Shown here one piece after another: positions 46,025 to 54,410 of a stretch of 64,000 nt of DNA. A model generated the notes under the pieces. It was not told the origin of the DNA, did not search any database, and worked only from the letters and a program-made list of their open reading frames with translations. A program made the position numbers and the translations under genes. The DNA is taken from positions 20,513 through 84,512 of the forward strand of contig JAKIUK010000008.1 in the NCBI GenBank assembly GCA_021647585.1, written 5' to 3'. Positions within the stretch are counted from its first letter, which is position 1, and each line of letters starts with the position of its first letter. Source of the DNA: Methylococcaceae bacterium. GTDB taxonomy: Bacteria > Pseudomonadota > Gammaproteobacteria > Methylococcales > Methylomonadaceae.

Positions 46025-47962
46025 TCATGTACGTTTGAAAATCATGAGTGTTACATCATCTTTAAATGAATCACTTTGACAAAACTGTTTTAATTGTTTG
46101 ATTATTATTTCAATAATAGTTTGCGGTGTGTGGATAGCATGTTTATGCAAAATTTCACAAACGGGTTTTATGCCAAAGAAATCACCTGCCGGGTTTTCTG
46201 CCTCAGTGAGTCCATCAGTATAGAGCAAGATTAAATCACCTGAATTCATTATCAGCGTTTTTTCTTCAAAAATAACATTCTTACGCACACCTAAAATCAA
46301 TCCGTCGGCATCTAATTCAGTGCATTCCATCTTTGTTTGTCTGAGTAATAGCGGAGGAGGGTGGCCGGCATTTGCAAAAGATATTTGTCCGTTACTGGGG
46401 TTGTATTGTAAATAAAATAAAGTAATGAAATAATCGGAGGTATCCAGATCCTGATACAGAAAATTATTTAACACATTTAAAGTTTCGGCAGGATTAGCAG
46501 GCCAATTTGCCTGAGTGCGAATTGCGCTACGTGTTTCTACCATGAATAAGGCGGGGCCAATTGAGTGACCTGAAACGTCAGCCATTACTATATCCAGATT
46601 TTCGTTGTCTCTAAAGAAATAATCAAAATAATCACCGCCTACTCGGTCAGCAGGTAAACAAAACCCGGTGATTTCAAAGTCATCAGTTTTGATTGCTGCA
46701 GACGGAAATAGAGATGACTGTATACGTCTGGCAATATTCATTTCGCTTTCTGCATAGGCTAAACTGACCTGGGCCTGTCTTATTTGGTGCTCGGTCTGTT
46801 TTCTCGCAGTGATGTCATGAATGAAACCGCTGAATATATAGGCATTACCCTGTTTTAATGGAGAGATAGTGAGTTCAACGGGAAATTCAGTTCCATCTCT
46901 ACGAACAGCAGTCTGTTCGAGTAGTTTTTTTAAAATAGGTCCTTTGCCACTACGTAAAAAAAGCTTCAGTCCTTGCCTATGTTGATTTTGGAATCGTTGT
47001 GGAATGATCAGATGATCTAAGGGTTGGCCTATTGCCTGTTGTTTTGACCAACCAAACATTTTTTCGGCATGGTGATTCCAGTCGCTAATTATACCGTAGG
47101 AATCCATAATAACGATGGCGTTCAGTGCGCTTTCAATAATTAGACGCGTGCGTTTTTCACTGTCTATTAAGGCATCTTGACTGCGTTTTTGAGATGTAAT
47201 ATCACGATCTACGCCACGCCATTTTATTAACTTTCCTTCACTATTAGTAATGGGTAAGCCAGATGATTCAGTTATAACCAGTTGACCATTGTGATGTCGG
47301 TAATGGTTACATAAAGCATAAAAGGGTTTATGTAATGATGAGTTTATTTGTAAATCTGATTTGTCTTCAGCAGTTAACAATTCATTATAATGTTTGCCAA
47401 TTATTTGTTCGGGACTTATGCCGAGAATAGTGTTAACGGCGTTACTGCTGTATATATAATAACCTTCCGGATCTTGTTCCCACAGCCATTCCCCCGTCAT
47501 TTCTGCCATCTGGCGGAAACGTTGTTCACTTTCAATTAATGCATTTTCAGCCACTATGCGCTGAGTTATATCATCTTCGACGGCTAAAAAGTTGGTGATT
47601 TGTCCTGCTTCATTTTTTACCACACTAATAGATTCATGAGCCCAATAAATATCGCCATTTTTCTTTTTATTTTTAAGTTGGCCTTGCCATTCACCAGTTT
47701 CCAGTAAACTATGCCACATTTCCTGGTATTGTTCTTTAGTTGTGTTACCTGCTTGTAATATTTTTGGGTTATGTCCGATTAATTCACTAGTTGAATAACC
47801 GGTAAGTTCTATGAATTTTGGATTTACGTATTCAATTGCGCCTTTGGCATCAGTGATTACAATAGCACTTGCACTTTGTTCAACAGCGGTTTGCATAATC
47901 AACAGATTTGTATTTAATTTATCAATGTTGTTAATTATGTTATTTGAGTTTAGTGTTTTCAT
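46025..47962 (-). CDS. PAS-sensor SpoIIE/RsbU-type protein phosphatase
   Basis: A 645-residue cytosolic signalling protein with three PAS domains and a C-terminal PP2C-type (SpoIIE/RsbU) phosphatase. PAS1 is at about 25-125 (SASAIVITDAKGAIEYVNPK), PAS2 at about 146-255 and PAS3 at about 270-385 (ALNAIVIMDSYGIISDWNHH). The phosphatase starts near 410 with RIQSSLFPS and shows DRVGGDYFDYF (metal-binding Asp), MADVSGHSIGPALFM, NAGHPPPLLL and LLYTDGLTEAENPAG. There is no membrane span. It starts three bases after the stop of an FAD oxidoreductase, so it is translated with it. It would dephosphorylate an anti-anti-sigma partner that is not in view. Confidence 0.9.
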   Translation of the reverse strand: MKTLNSNNIINNIDKLNTNLLIMQTAVEQSASAIVITDAKGAIEYVNPKFIELTGYSTSELIGHNPKILQAGNTTKEQYQEMWHSLLETGEWQGQLKNKKKNGDIYWAHESISVVKNEAGQITNFLAVEDDITQRIVAENALIESEQRFRQMAEMTGEWLWEQDPEGYYIYSSNAVNTILGISPEQIIGKHYNELLTAEDKSDLQINSSLHKPFYALCNHYRHHNGQLVITESSGLPITNSEGKLIKWRGVDRDITSQKRSQDALIDSEKRTRLIIESALNAIVIMDSYGIISDWNHHAEKMFGWSKQQAIGQPLDHLIIPQRFQNQHRQGLKLFLRSGKGPILKKLLEQTAVRRDGTEFPVELTISPLKQGNAYIFSGFIHDITARKQTEHQIRQAQVSLAYAESEMNIARRIQSSLFPSAAIKTDDFEITGFCLPADRVGGDYFDYFFRDNENLDIVMADVSGHSIGPALFMVETRSAIRTQANWPANPAETLNVLNNFLYQDLDTSDYFITLFYLQYNPSNGQISFANAGHPPPLLLRQTKMECTELDADGLILGVRKNVIFEEKTLIMNSGDLILLYTDGLTEAENPAGDFFGIKPVCEILHKHAIHTPQTIIEIIIKQLKQFCQSDSFKDDVTLMIFKRT

Positions 47963-47965
47963 AAG

Positions 47966-48982
47966 TCAAAACAAATAGGGATGAGCTGCCTGAAAGTTAT
48001 TTACTTTTGCTGATGGGTTAAATGTTGGGGGGAGCCAGGGTTCACTTTCTTGTTTACATAAATAATTGGCTAGCCATAAGGCCTGGTGACGAATGGGTTT
48101 TATAAATGCATATAATTTTCCATTGGGTAGTTCTGCTACATCACCTAATGCATAGATATTTTCATCATTAGTCTGTAGTGTCTGCTTTGTTTTAATGCCA
48201 CGGTTAGTATCAAGTCCTGCATGTATAGCCAATTCTATTCGAGGTTTAAATCCACAGGAAACTATAATTCCATCATATTCAGTTTGATTGATGTCTGACA
48301 TTACCCACATTTTATGGTCTTTTTTTTCAAAGCCTTTGACAGTCTGGTTTAAAAGTACATCAATTTCAGATGCTTCCAGAACCTTGAGTAATGTTGTGGA
48401 GTCCTGTTCTACGAGTTGTCTTTCCATTAGTCTGTCCATGGCATGATAAACACGCACTTGATCTCCTGCAAGAGCAAGATCAGAAGCTATTTCACATCCA
48501 ATTAAGCCGCCACCAATAATGGCCCAGTGGGGTTGACTGTTTTTTTCTAAAATGGATTGCCTGAATTTTCGTAATTGTTTTAAATCAGCCAAACTATTAA
48601 ACAGAAAGAAGTTATCACGATAAGGTTGAAAGGGGGGAGGGATGAATGCGGCTGAGCCCATAGCTAGAATTAATACGTCGTATTGCAAAGAGTCAATTTC
48701 ATCAACGCCCTCTATATTAACAAGTTGCTTGTTACGGTTAATACGGGTGACTTCTACACCACTTATGACACAGATATTGTCGTTTAACAATTCATTAAAG
48801 GATTTAATTATAATGGATTGCTCTATATCCTGATCACTAAAACCCAAGGAAAGAAGGGGTCTGGAATAAAATCCTTCGTCTTCTTTAGTTAAAATTGTGA
48901 TCGTTGTATCGGCGGATAACTTACGTAATTTTTCTGCGAATGTAATACCCGCAATACCCGATCCAATAATGAGAACTTTCAT
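47966..48982 (-). CDS. NAD(P)/FAD-dependent oxidoreductase, rubredoxin-reductase-like
   Basis: A 338-residue two-dinucleotide-fold flavoprotein. The FAD motif is VLIIGSGIAGITFAEKLR at the start, with the ATG at 48982 chosen because GAGGAATACC precedes it. The NAD motif is WAIIGGGLIGCEIASDLALAG near 165, and the second FAD motif is ENIYALGDVAEL near 270. The overall layout fits rubredoxin or ferredoxin NAD+ reductases. It is coupled to the phosphatase gene downstream, a pairing that suggests a redox input to that signalling protein. The electron acceptor is unknown. Confidence 0.85.
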   Translation of the reverse strand: MKVLIIGSGIAGITFAEKLRKLSADTTITILTKEDEGFYSRPLLSLGFSDQDIEQSIIIKSFNELLNDNICVISGVEVTRINRNKQLVNIEGVDEIDSLQYDVLILAMGSAAFIPPPFQPYRDNFFLFNSLADLKQLRKFRQSILEKNSQPHWAIIGGGLIGCEIASDLALAGDQVRVYHAMDRLMERQLVEQDSTTLLKVLEASEIDVLLNQTVKGFEKKDHKMWVMSDINQTEYDGIIVSCGFKPRIELAIHAGLDTNRGIKTKQTLQTNDENIYALGDVAELPNGKLYAFIKPIRHQALWLANYLCKQESEPWLPPTFNPSAKVNNFQAAHPYLF

Positions 48983-49028
48983 GGTATTCCTCGTATTCCT
49001 CACCGGTTGAAGGAGTAGGGTTATTATT

Positions 49029-49179
49029 ACTAGTAGCTTGACAACTTTGTTTTGATGGATAAACTTTTTGTAGAGCGGACTTCAGTCCGCTATGAACAAA
49101 TAGTTAGTTTTATATGTCAGTTGTGCGGACTGAAGTCCGCTCTACATAATTCATCAATCCAAAGTTGATGACTACTAGA
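49029..49179. repeat. Nested palindrome element B
   Basis: Outer arms ACTAGTAGCTTGACAACTTT and AAGTTGATGACTACTAG are imperfect inverted repeats, shared with element A. The inner palindrome is different: 49070-49090 and 49125-49145 are perfect 21-bp reverse complements of the GCGGACTTCAGTCCGC type, as at 18464-18547. Confidence 0.75.
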
Positions 49180-49443
49180 CTGATTAAGACTATTCTAACA
49201 GTATGGGGTTCAAAATATAGACCTGGGATAATCATTGGGCATGGAGAGATGGGAACTCTGGTCGAAATAAACAAAAATGACTATTAACCTAGAAAAATCA
49301 GTTAAATTACGGATTATAGCACAAGCCATTGATTTAACGTAACTTAAATGAAAAGTGCTCCTGCTTTTTCTGCATTCACCAGCTCCATATGGTTCAAAAA
49401 AATACCCACTTATTTGACGTTTGTAGATTAACTTCACAAACGG

Positions 49444-49473
49444 TGTCATTCCGACCAACGGGAGGAATCTTGA
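49444..49473. repeat. Dispersed repeat family A, half copy
   Basis: TGTCATTCCGACCAACGGG followed by AGGAATCTTGAG, matching the left arm at 33437. Confidence 0.65.
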
Positions 49474-49528
49474 GTCAAAGCATAATAATATTCGCGCCAA
49501 TAAGAGTCAGGAATTGTATAAATAATTA

Positions 49529-51298
49529 CTAAAAAGTCCAGACTAACGGAATAATCCATAATGCTATGCTGGCAACTATAAGACTGAGAGGCGTGCCTAA
49601 TTTGACATAGTCTATGAAGCGATAACCACCTGGACCAAATACCATCAGATTGGTTTGATAGCCTATGGGCGTAATAAAGCTGGCGGAAGCAGCTATCATA
49701 ACCGCTATGGCAAAAGGTGCAACATTGACCCCCAAATTTTCTGCAGCACTTTGTGCAATTGGAAACATGACGATGGCAGCTGCGTTATTAGTAATAGTTT
49801 CAGTAAGCATCACTGTTGTTAGGTATACTAAGGCCAGCATTAACCAAGGATCACCATTAGCAATCAGTAAAGCATAATTGGCAATAATATTCGCCAGTCC
49901 AACCTTTTGCACTGCTGCGCCTAAGCCAAATGCGCAGGCTATGACTATCAATACTTTATAATCAATACTGCGGCGGGCATCTTCAACATTTAGACAACGG
50001 CTAATCAACATGGCTATCGCTGCAAGAACAGCGGTTTGTAGAAAATCCATGCTGCTGAAAAGCATGAGTATAATCATTGAAATCATTATGCCTAATGCCC
50101 AAGGGGCACGATCATGTCGTAATGTAGATGAATTTTCCAGTCTGCTGATCAACAAAAAATCACGGTTATTTCTGAATTTGAATAAAAATCCTTTTTGAGC
50201 TTCCAGTAAAAGAGTATCGCCAGGTTGAAGCTTGATATCACCAATTTTACCTTTTATACGTTGACCATTCCGGGCAATAGATAGAATGACAGCATTATAG
50301 CGATGGCGGAAACGCGCCTCGCGGATAGTGAGACGGTTTACCGGACTTTCAGCAGAAATGACGGCTTCAAACAGTCGCCGTTCATGTTCTTTACCATCCA
50401 GTTTAAATACTTGGTCTGAGGAAACCACAAGACCACGGATTCGTCTTAGTTCAATGACGGAATCCACTGCTCCTGCAAAAATAAGACGGTCCTTTTTCTG
50501 GATTACCGTATGGGGAGATACCACGGGAAAAAGCTCACCATTGCGAACAATTTCAATTAAAAAAAGGCCTGGTAAGTGCCTTAATCCCGCATCTTGTATC
50601 GATTGTCCGGCTAGCTCACAATCTGCATTTACCTGCATTTCTACTAGATATTCACGAACATCACTAAATTTTTCAATTGCTCCCTCTCTGTCTTCAAGAA
50701 GGTATGGACTGGCCGCGATCAGATAGAAAAATCCAGCAATTGTAATAGGCACTCCAACAGCAGCTAGTTCAAATAAGCTAAACCCTGGAAGCCCTGATTG
50801 TCGCATCAAGCTATCAACAACCAAGTTGGTACTGGTACCAATTAGTGAGCAAGTACCCCCTAAGATTGATACATAGCTCAATGGCAAAAGAAAATTTGAT
50901 GCTTTAAAATGACTGCGTTTACACCAGTCTTGCACTGCACTGGTAAACATTGCAACCACTGGACTATTATTGATAAATACACTAAAAGTTGCTGCGGGTA
51001 TTAATAAACGTATTTGAGCGAAAGTCATATTGTTGGGTTTGCCCAATAGCAATCGACTTAGCCATGCAATAGCTCCGGTTTCTCTTAACCCAGAAACGAC
51101 GACATATAAAACAGCAATGGTTGCAATACCAGGATTGGCTAATCCAGCTAAAGCTTCAACAGGTGTCAGGATTCCACTTATTATTAATAAACAGAGGGAG
51201 CCTAATAATACGGTATCAGCAGGGAATCGATTGCTCGCTAGAATTAACAGTGTGCCAAATAATATGAGTGTTACTGCTAAAAGATCAATGGGTATCAA
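49529..51298 (-). CDS. SLC13/DASS-family permease with two TrkA-C domains
   Basis: A 589-residue inner-membrane transporter. Residues 1-190 and 405-589 form two sets of spans with the hairpin-like motifs VFINNSPVVAMFT and TNNAAAIVMFPIAQ, followed by GTCSLIGTSTNLVV and FITPIGYQTNLMVFGPG. A central cytosolic segment of about 200 residues contains two TrkA-C-like ligand domains (ELAGQSIQDAGLRHLPGLFL, and AVILSIARNGQRIKGKIGDI). This layout is typical of SLC13 permeases for sulfate or dicarboxylates; the substrate is not clear. Its 5' 360 bp are duplicated at 53719-54079. Confidence 0.9.
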   Translation of the reverse strand: MIPIDLLAVTLILFGTLLILASNRFPADTVLLGSLCLLIISGILTPVEALAGLANPGIATIAVLYVVVSGLRETGAIAWLSRLLLGKPNNMTFAQIRLLIPAATFSVFINNSPVVAMFTSAVQDWCKRSHFKASNFLLPLSYVSILGGTCSLIGTSTNLVVDSLMRQSGLPGFSLFELAAVGVPITIAGFFYLIAASPYLLEDREGAIEKFSDVREYLVEMQVNADCELAGQSIQDAGLRHLPGLFLIEIVRNGELFPVVSPHTVIQKKDRLIFAGAVDSVIELRRIRGLVVSSDQVFKLDGKEHERRLFEAVISAESPVNRLTIREARFRHRYNAVILSIARNGQRIKGKIGDIKLQPGDTLLLEAQKGFLFKFRNNRDFLLISRLENSSTLRHDRAPWALGIMISMIILMLFSSMDFLQTAVLAAIAMLISRCLNVEDARRSIDYKVLIVIACAFGLGAAVQKVGLANIIANYALLIANGDPWLMLALVYLTTVMLTETITNNAAAIVMFPIAQSAAENLGVNVAPFAIAVMIAASASFITPIGYQTNLMVFGPGGYRFIDYVKLGTPLSLIVASIALWIIPLVWTF

Positions 51299-51393
51299 AA
51301 GTCATCCTTAATTTATCTGTCTGATAGTATATTAAACATTATGGTAGAAGATATTTCCAACTATAACTGCCGAATTATTTTGCAGCACTGGAA

Positions 51394-51418
51394 GTTGGGT
51401 TGAGGAACTAACCCCAAC
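51394..51418. repeat. REP-like palindrome upstream of dead RAYT
   Basis: GTTGGGTTGAGGAACTAACC plus CCAAC is an imperfect palindrome of the type found beside REP-associated transposases. Its partner is at 51961. Confidence 0.7.
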
Positions 51419-51446
51419 AAACCCTTACGCAACTGTCGATCAAACC

Positions 51447-51955
51447 ATGCAATACCGCCGATCCAATATTCCAGGAGCGTGTTATTTTTTTACGGTCAAT
51501 ATAGCTGAACGGAATAAATGTATTATTAATAGATCATATTAATGAATTACGCTGAGCATTCAAAAAAATCACCCCTTTATTATTGAAGCAATGGTTATTC
51601 TTCCAGATCATATACATACTCTCTGGCAATTACCTGAAAATGACGCTGATTTCCCTACTCGCTGGCGATTAATTAAAAGCACATTTTTTCGTGCTTTGCC
51701 TCAAACTGAACGTATTTCAACAAGCCGAAGAAAAAAAGGAGAGCGTGGAATTTGGTAGTGTCGTTATTGGGGGCATTTAATCAAGGATGATAAAGATTTT
51801 GAAAGTACATTCATTATAATCTGGTAAAACATGGCACTATTCAATCACCTGTTGATTGGCCTTATTCAAGTATACATCGTTTTATCCAGAAAGGGATAAT
51901 CCAATCGGATTGGACGGTAAAAGATGATTTTGATGGTTGTTTCGGCGAAGTTTAA
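51447..51955 (+). pseudogene. REP-associated tyrosine transposase (RAYT), multiply broken
   Basis: Fragments in successive frames match a RAYT: MQYRRSNIPGACYFFTVNIA plus ERNKC at the start, HINELR, then the HUH motif VILPDHIHTLWQLP, WRLIKSTF and RALPQTE, then the RYWGHLIKDD block and a C-terminal HYNLVKHGTIQSPVDWPYSS. At least four lesions are seen: a frameshift near 51525, a TGA near 51552, a TAG at 51756 in place of a Gln or similar codon, and a frameshift near 51815. It lies between two REP palindromes, as expected for an ancestral REP-RAYT unit. Confidence 0.85.
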
Positions 51956-51960
51956 TTATT

Positions 51961-51985
51961 GTTGGGTTTCGTTCCTCAACCCAAC
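51961..51985. repeat. REP-like palindrome downstream of dead RAYT
   Basis: GTTGGGTTTCGTTCCTCAAC plus CCAAC, six bases after the RAYT stop codon. Confidence 0.75.
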
Positions 51986-51987
51986 CT

Positions 51988-52164
51988 GCGCTGGAACAGC
52001 TACCCAGAATAGGGAAAATGGTCGCTGAAATTTGCGATGAGGATGTGAAGGAGTTATCTCTGTATTCCTACCGAATTATCTATGAAATCAGAAGCCAAAA
52101 CGTATTCGTTTTGGCTGTGGTCCATTAAAGAAGAGATTTAATAGCAGAGGATATTGGAAAATAA
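51988..52164 (+). pseudogene. ParE/RelE-type toxin, N-terminally truncated with internal stop
   Basis: The frame starts inside the family sequence (LEQLPRIGKMVAEICDEDVK, then ELSLYSYRIIYEIRSQ). It continues VLAVVH, then a TAA interrupts where the intact neighbour has G before SRDL; RRDLIAEDIGK follows in the same frame. The N-terminal third is missing and the sequence begins directly after the REP palindrome. It is a relic of a gene like parE at 53293. Confidence 0.75.
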
Positions 52165-52278
52165 GTTAAGGCTGTCGCAATAATGTGGCATTGCAAGACC
52201 TGAGCCAGTCATTTTTAAGTCGGGTTGGGGAATAAACGTTATTTGTCAAATGTCGGATAACGCTGCCGCTCATCCAAC

Positions 52279-52557
52279 TTACAGTTCCGGCTTACGGGTT
52301 GCATGGCGGAAGGAGATACCTTCGGCTTTCATCACCCAGTCAATCACAGAACCACCTGTTTGACAGGCTCCCAGACAATGCCAGAGATTAGTTTTGGGAG
52401 TAATCACCAAGGTTGGGGTTTTATCATCGTGGAAGGGACATAATCCCACTACGTCTGCTCCGTGGCGTTTTAAAGCAATGCCAGCGGACTCGGCTAAACG
52501 CTGCAGGGATATTTCTTGTTTTAGGCGTTTAATTTCAGATTCAGGGATACGTGCCAT
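52279..52557 (-). pseudogene. CHC2 zinc-finger primase fragment
   Basis: A 92-codon frame with a CHC2-type zinc finger: VVGLCPFHDDKTPTLVI, NLWHCLGACQTGGSVIDWV (C-x2-H ... C-x3-C). Full-length proteins with this N-terminus are DnaG-like primases or mobile-element primase-helicases of 500 to 900 residues; this one ends at HATRKPEL where a REP-like sequence joins. It probably derives from an integrated element. Whether the truncated product is made is unknown. Confidence 0.7.
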
Positions 52558-52589
52558 AAAACCTCCGATGTAAAAATACTGTCAAGATA

Positions 52590-52636
52590 TTTAGAGTAAA
52601 ATAACTCTGTTGTAGAGTGCTCTATTTTAGAGTAAA
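52590..52636. promoter_or_regulatory. Putative operator between primase fragment and XRE gene
   Basis: TTTAGAGTAAA occurs twice in direct orientation (52590-52600 and 52626-52636), with an inverted ACTCT-GTTGT-AGAGT between. It sits in the divergent intergenic region next to an XRE regulator gene, the usual place for its operator. Confidence 0.5.
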
Positions 52637-52743
52637 GTCAACACCTAAATCAATTCTAATCAAAACTGGGGGTACACTAATGGCGTTGACAACTCACTGG
52701 ACAACCCAAATGGCGTCAAAAGACAAAACTTTTTTATCAGCAA

Positions 52744-53073
52744 ATGGGGCAACGAATTGCTCTATTTCGTAAAGCACAAGGCCTGACTCAATAACAACTG
52801 GCAAAAATATTAGATATTTCCCAGCAAACATTGGCTCATTATGAAGTGGGTCGATTGCGTGTTGCAGTTGCTATGCTACCCATACTGGCAAATGCTCTAA
52901 GCGTTTCAGTGGGAGAGTTGATTGAAGAACAGGTTGCAGGGACACCCTCTAAGCGTGGACCTATTCCTAAATTGCAAAAACAAATAGAGCAAGTTAGCTT
53001 GTTACCACGCACAAAACAAAAATTTGTTATGTATATGCTGGATACAGTCATTAATCAACAGTCAGCAGGATAA
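52744..53073 (+). pseudogene. XRE-family regulator with in-frame stop
   Basis: From ATG 52744 the frame reads MGQRIALFRKAQGLTQ, then a TAA stop at 52792, then continues in the same frame QLAKILDISQQTLAHYEVGR, LRVAVAMLPILANALSVSVG and a C-terminal tail. The family normally has a Glu or similar residue at the stop position, so a single G-to-T change explains it. The downstream part could restart at a TTG (52831) but would lack the first two helices. It precedes the toxin-antitoxin genes on the same strand and may have been their regulator. Confidence 0.78.
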
Positions 53074-53117
53074 AAAACATATTCAGCGGTTAATTATTTA
53101 CTTTGAGAGAAATAAAA

Positions 53118-53303
53118 ATGAATACACCTAAACAAGCGGCAAGACAACTTCTTGATCATTTACCCGATCAGGCAAGCTGGGATGACATCATGTATGAACT
53201 GTATGTAAAGGAAAAAATTGAGGCAGGGCTGTCTGATATTAAAGCCGGTCGAACGATTCCGCATGAACAGCTCAAAGCTGAACTGTTAAACAATGAAAAT
53301 TGA
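53118..53303 (+). CDS. Type II antitoxin, partner of ParE-like toxin
   Basis: A 61-residue protein (MNTPKQAARQLLDHLPDQAS, then WDDIMYELYVKEKIEAGLSD and a tail of IKAGRTIPHEQLKAELL). The tail matches the C-terminal toxin-binding arm common in ParD/RelB-like antitoxins; the front has a helical layout. The ATG at 53118 is preferred over the upstream in-frame start at 53103. Its end overlaps the toxin start by eleven bases, the usual coupling. Confidence 0.82.
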   Translation: MNTPKQAARQLLDHLPDQASWDDIMYELYVKEKIEAGLSDIKAGRTIPHEQLKAELLNNEN

Positions 53304-53604
53304 ATGGTCAGCTCGATCCAGAACTGATTTAAAAGAGTTAAAAAATTATATTGGGCAAGACTCACCCTATTATGCGCGGCGATTTATTGCACGGATAATT
53401 CTCAGTGTAGAAAAGTTAGAAGATTTTCCAGATATCGGTCGAGGAGTACCGGAAGCCGAAGAAAGAAATGATGTCAGGGAATTGATTTTCCAAGGCTACC
53501 GGATTATTTATTTACGTCAATCCGATCATGTCTATATCGTGACCGTGATTCATGGAAGTCGGGATTTATCAGGCATGAATGATAAGCCTTGGGATGTAGG
53601 GTGA
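53293..53604 (+). CDS. parE: ParE/RelE-superfamily toxin
   Basis: A 103-residue toxin of the RelE/ParE fold. Motifs are MKIEWSARSRTDLKELKNYI at the start, YARRFIARIILSVEKLEDFP, GRGVPEAEERNDVRELIFQG, YRIIYLRQ and VTVIHGSRDL. ParE-type members poison gyrase and RelE-type members cleave mRNA; sequence alone does not settle which. The frame is intact and coupled to the antitoxin gene, so the pair may still work. A broken cousin lies at 51988. Confidence 0.88.
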   Translation: MKIEWSARSRTDLKELKNYIGQDSPYYARRFIARIILSVEKLEDFPDIGRGVPEAEERNDVRELIFQGYRIIYLRQSDHVYIVTVIHGSRDLSGMNDKPWDVG

Positions 53605-53633
53605 AAGTGTTGGGGGTGCTATAACGGATTGTA

Positions 53634-53661
53634 GGGCGGAAAAGTGGAGCGCATTCCGCCA
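53634..53661. repeat. GGCGGAA hairpin
   Basis: GGCGGAA-AAGTGGAGCGCA-TTCCGCC folds as a seven-pair stem. It is a separate repeat type, in the scar beside the parE gene. Confidence 0.5.
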
Positions 53662-53718
53662 GTGATCGTAGTAGCAAAGAAAATGTCGGAAAACGCTTTA
53701 CGGTCCCGCCTTACGTGT

Positions 53719-54079
53719 TGGTAAACATTGCAACCACTGGACTATTATTGATAAACACACTAAAAGTTGCTGCGGGTATTAATAAACGTATTTGAGCGAA
53801 AGTCATATTGTTGGGTTTGCCCAATAGCAATCGACTTAGCCATGCAATAGCTCCGGTTTCTCTTAACCCAGAAACGACGACATATAAAACAGCAATGGTT
53901 GCAATACCAGGATTGGCTAATCCAGCTAAAGCTTCAACAGGTGTCAGGATTCCACTTATTGTTAATAAACAGAGGGAGCCTAATAATACGGTATCAGCAG
54001 GGAATCGATTGCTCGCTAGAATTAACAGTGTGCCAAATAATATGAGTGTCACTGCTAAAAGATCAATGGGTATCAAAAG
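53719..54079 (-). pseudogene. Duplicated 5' end of the SLC13/TrkA-C permease gene
   Basis: The first 118 codons match those of the permease at 51298 almost base for base; I count three substitutions in about 360 bp. The copy stops at VAMFTNT after the first VFINNSPVV motif, where a REP-like sequence joins. It keeps the start codon and about 60 bp of more diverged upstream sequence. Confidence 0.88.
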
Positions 54080-54140
54080 TCATCCTTTATTTAACTGACA
54101 GGTTATTAAATATTATGGTTTAAGATGTTTCCACCTATAG

Positions 54141-54410
54141 TGTCGTGTTAGGTGGTCTGACGAAATAAAGTTACCAACCATACTTGTCTTTTTGCTCCCG
54201 ACTAAATAATCTCAATCTCTACATTGAATGACAATGCGCCTCTTAAAATTATTTAGTCGGAAACAAAAATACTGTGCAATCTTGGTGACTTCATTCCAGC
54301 AAAGCACCTTATCTTTTTGTTTTTAAATGAAAGTATCAGTAATTATATCTACACTAAATAATTTAAGGTAGAATATTAACGTTTTTAACCAAACATTATA
54401 ATTCTTTAAT
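54141..54410. other. Gap upstream of uppP
   Basis: An imperfect inverted pair is centred near 54215 (GACTAAATAATCTCA and TTATTTAGTCGGAA). No gene is seen. It probably carries the uppP promoter. Confidence 0.4.

Larger units (their letters stand above)
49004..49528. other. 525-bp gap rich in repeats
   Basis: It holds nested palindrome element B (49029-49179), a CTAGAAAAATCAGTT motif (49291) and a half family A repeat (49444-49473). The 96-codon minus-strand frame at 49210-49500 overlaps these and is not considered real. Confidence 0.5.
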
